Source: RBG-13-68-16 sp050018455
GTDB taxonomy: Bacteria; Acidobacteriota; Thermoanaerobaculia; Thermoanaerobaculales; Thermoanaerobaculaceae
Assembly (NCBI GenBank): GCA_050018455.1
Contig: JBEKAA010000005.1
Span: 1 to 64,000 of the forward strand
DNA: 64,000 nucleotides
Reading direction: 5' to 3'
The notes under the pieces are model-generated. The model was not told the DNA's origin. It did no database searches and saw only the letters and a program-made list of their open reading frames with translations. Positions within the stretch are counted from its first letter, which is position 1; each line of letters begins with the position of its first letter. Of the stretch, positions 62,358 through 64,000 are shown piece after piece. A program made the translations under genes and the position numbers.

Positions 62358-63193
62358 TGGCCCCCGGACGCATGATGCTCCACCCCGCGACTCGGGACCT
62401 GGATCTGGACGACCCCCTCACGACGGCCAAACGCCGCGAGATCATCGGCAAGCGCAAGTTCCTGCGGCAGGTGTATGGAGAGTGGTACCGCCGCCTCGTG
62501 GCCGCGCTTCCGCCGGGCGAGGGCTCGGTGGTCGAGCTGGGTTCGGGCGCCGGCTTCCTGGCGGAGGTCGTGAGAGGCGCCATCACCTCGGAGGTCTTGC
62601 CGGTGTCGCGCGTGCGGGCGCTGATGGACGGGTGCGCGCTTCCGTTCGCCGACGGCACCTTGCGGGCGATCCTCATGACCAACGTCCTCCACCACCTTCC
62701 CAACGTGAAATCGTTCCTTCGCGAGGCGGACCGTTCCCTGCGCCCGGGCGGTGTGGTGGCTACGGTGGAGCCGTGGCTCACGCCCTGGTCTCGTTACGTT
62801 TACACCCATTGGCATCACGAGCCCTTCGATCCGGAGGCGCGTTCGTGGGATTTGCCGCCGGCTCATCCTTTGTCCTCGGCCAACGGGGCGCTGCCGTGGA
62901 TCGTGTTCGAGCGAGACCGCGCGGTCTTCGAAGCGGAGTTCCCGTCGTTGCGCGTCCGATCGATCGAGCCGCTGATGCCCTTCAGCTACCTCATCTCCGG
63001 CGGGTTCTCTGCACTGAGCATTGCGCCGGGGTGGAGCTTCCGGTTCTGGCGCAGCGTCGAGCGGGCGGTGCGGCCTCTTGAGCTGGGCTTGGCGATGTTC
63101 GCTGTCATCGTGCTCGAGCGCAGCTCGGACGCTTTCGGCGGCCGGCGCTGGAGCCCGCGGGCGCGAGCGGGATCCGGAAAGGGGACGGCGTGA
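62357..63193 (+). CDS. SAM-dependent methyltransferase, type 11-like
   Basis: A 278-residue class I methyltransferase. Motif I is VVELGSGAGFLAEVVRG, motif II region ALPFADGTLRAILMTNVLHHLPNVKSFL, then LRPGGVVATVEPWLTPWSRYVY. A hydrophobic C-terminal segment (SYLISGGFSALSIAPGW) may associate with membrane lipid. It is translationally coupled to the preceding fusion gene and followed by a polytopic glycosyltransferase, so it probably modifies the same glycan or lipid. Confidence 0.88.
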   Translation: MAPGRMMLHPATRDLDLDDPLTTAKRREIIGKRKFLRQVYGEWYRRLVAALPPGEGSVVELGSGAGFLAEVVRGAITSEVLPVSRVRALMDGCALPFADGTLRAILMTNVLHHLPNVKSFLREADRSLRPGGVVATVEPWLTPWSRYVYTHWHHEPFDPEARSWDLPPAHPLSSANGALPWIVFERDRAVFEAEFPSLRVRSIEPLMPFSYLISGGFSALSIAPGWSFRFWRSVERAVRPLELGLAMFAVIVLERSSDAFGGRRWSPRARAGSGKGTA

Positions 63194-63206
63194 AGAGGCG
63201 GCGCCC

Positions 63207-64000
63207 TTGGAGATCAGGTTGAGCGGGCAGCCCTTCTCGAACGCCCCGGCCGCGCCGGCGCGGCGGATTTGGCCGCACGCTCGCCTCGGCCTGCTCGCGC
63301 TGGCGCTGTACGGCTCTCTCCTTTGGCTGTCCCGCCCGGCGACGCCGCTGGAGTGGGACGAGGTGCTGGCGTTGCGGGCCGTGGCCAAGTACGACGTCGC
63401 AAACCACGCGCCGCAACCGCCCGGGTTCCCGGCATACCTCGGCGCCGCCAAGGCGGTCCACGTTGCGGTCGGGGATCCTTTCGTTGCGCTCCAGATCGTC
63501 GGGATCCTTGCTGCTCTCGGAGCGCTCGCGGCCACGTGGGCACTCGCAGTGCGTCTGGGAGCGCCTCTTCTCGTTGCTGCCGCGGCAGCGGGACTGGTCG
63601 GTGCGAGCCCCGAGTTTCTCTACAGCGCTGCGGTCGGCACCACGGATGTCGCCGGAATGGCGTCGGGAGCCTTTGGAGTGCTGGCTTTGGTCGTCGCGTG
63701 CGGCGACCTCTCGTTGCTGCCGCTGGCAGGGGCGGCGTGCGGATTGATGCTCGGCGTCCGCCCGCAGACCGCCGCCGTGCTGATTCCGGGGCTGCTGTTG
63801 GCGGTCGGCGCCGGGATTCGGTCCAGACGCTGGCGCAGCATGACGCTTGGTGCGTTGTCCTGCGTGGCCACCGCTGCCGCGTGCTGGATACCGGCCATCG
63901 TCGCCACGGGTCCGCGTCGCTGGTGGAGTGCGACCGTGGGGCATGTTCACTACATGGCAACGGTGGAACGCACGCTCCATCTCCCGGGGGCCGACGTTGT
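63207..64000 (+). CDS. Polytopic membrane protein, GT39/ArnT-like, cut by window end
   Basis: At least 264 codons open to the window end. After a short basic N-terminus (FSNAPAAPARRIWPHARL) come hydrophobic helices (LGLLALALYGSLLWLS, IVGILAALGALAATWALAV, GAPLLVAAAAAGLVGAS). The first extracytoplasmic loop contains EWDEVLALRAVAKYD, the acidic motif of GT-C transferases, then QPPGFPAYL, as in ArnT/PMT-like enzymes. TTG 63207 has AGAGG eight bases upstream; TTG 63219 with GGAG is an alternative. The C-terminal part is missing. Confidence 0.75.
   Translation, partial: MEIRLSGQPFSNAPAAPARRIWPHARLGLLALALYGSLLWLSRPATPLEWDEVLALRAVAKYDVANHAPQPPGFPAYLGAAKAVHVAVGDPFVALQIVGILAALGALAATWALAVRLGAPLLVAAAAAGLVGASPEFLYSAAVGTTDVAGMASGAFGVLALVVACGDLSLLPLAGAACGLMLGVRPQTAAVLIPGLLLAVGAGIRSRRWRSMTLGALSCVATAAACWIPAIVATGPRRWWSATVGHVHYMATVERTLHLPGADV

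Overview
This is a 64-kb stretch of high-GC DNA with bacterial gene organisation. It contains two paired VWFA-domain secreted proteins of the Acidobacterial type, a GWxTD-domain protein, Hanks-type kinases fused to beta-propeller or TPR tails, TamB/Omp85 outer-membrane assembly genes and a tricorn-like S41 protease. Together these point to a diderm bacterium of the Acidobacteriota (Thermoanaerobaculia/Holophagae-like). That assignment is an inference from gene content; there is no rRNA in the window. I saw no tRNA, rRNA, CRISPR array, prophage or classical insertion sequence.

Layout: 1-7 kb holds a G-rich tandem repeat, a TetR regulator, a zinc-ribbon membrane protein preceded by a 37-codon ORF, priA, and a PLP aminotransferase. 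7-14 kb holds two VWFA proteins, a BON protein, glpX and pepD. 14-19 kb (minus strand) holds a cupin / C_GCAxxG_C_C / PhzF operon and two related aminotransferases, one with a GntR-type DNA-binding head. 19-28 kb is a scarred serine/threonine-kinase array: an anti-sigma-type ATPase, one intact kinase, three kinase head stubs broken just after the glycine loop, a C45-type hydrolase set into the array, one kinase whose N-lobe has been replaced by palindromic repeats, and a TPR remnant. 28-36 kb holds an RRM protein with an apparent ATT start, a tricorn-like protease, and the serine-synthesis run DUF1015-serA-serC. 36-43 kb holds an acyltransferase, rmuC, a kinase-TPR protein, and an MFS transporter overlapping a small SelW/Rdx selenoprotein with an in-frame TGA and a good SECIS-like hairpin. 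43-52 kb holds nadK, tamB, an Omp85 protein, a GWxTD protein and ribBA. 53-64 kb holds a KimA-like permease, a thioesterase, a secreted propeller protein, a NamZ-like muramidase and a cell-surface glycan cluster (membrane glycosyltransferases and methyltransferases).

Two features stand out. The first is the selenoprotein gene, which ordinary gene calling misses because its Sec codon reads as a stop. The second is a set of about a dozen intergenic loci built from degenerate 7-mer or 8-mer tandem repeats, often as two inverted arms around an unrelated spacer. Several families are nested in a preferred order, and one family carries strong G-quadruplex motifs. A separate class of GTCATnnCGAG palindromes also occurs, one copy of which has an apparent 8-bp target duplication. 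These repeats occupy many of the intergenic gaps and have invaded or reshaped at least two genes.
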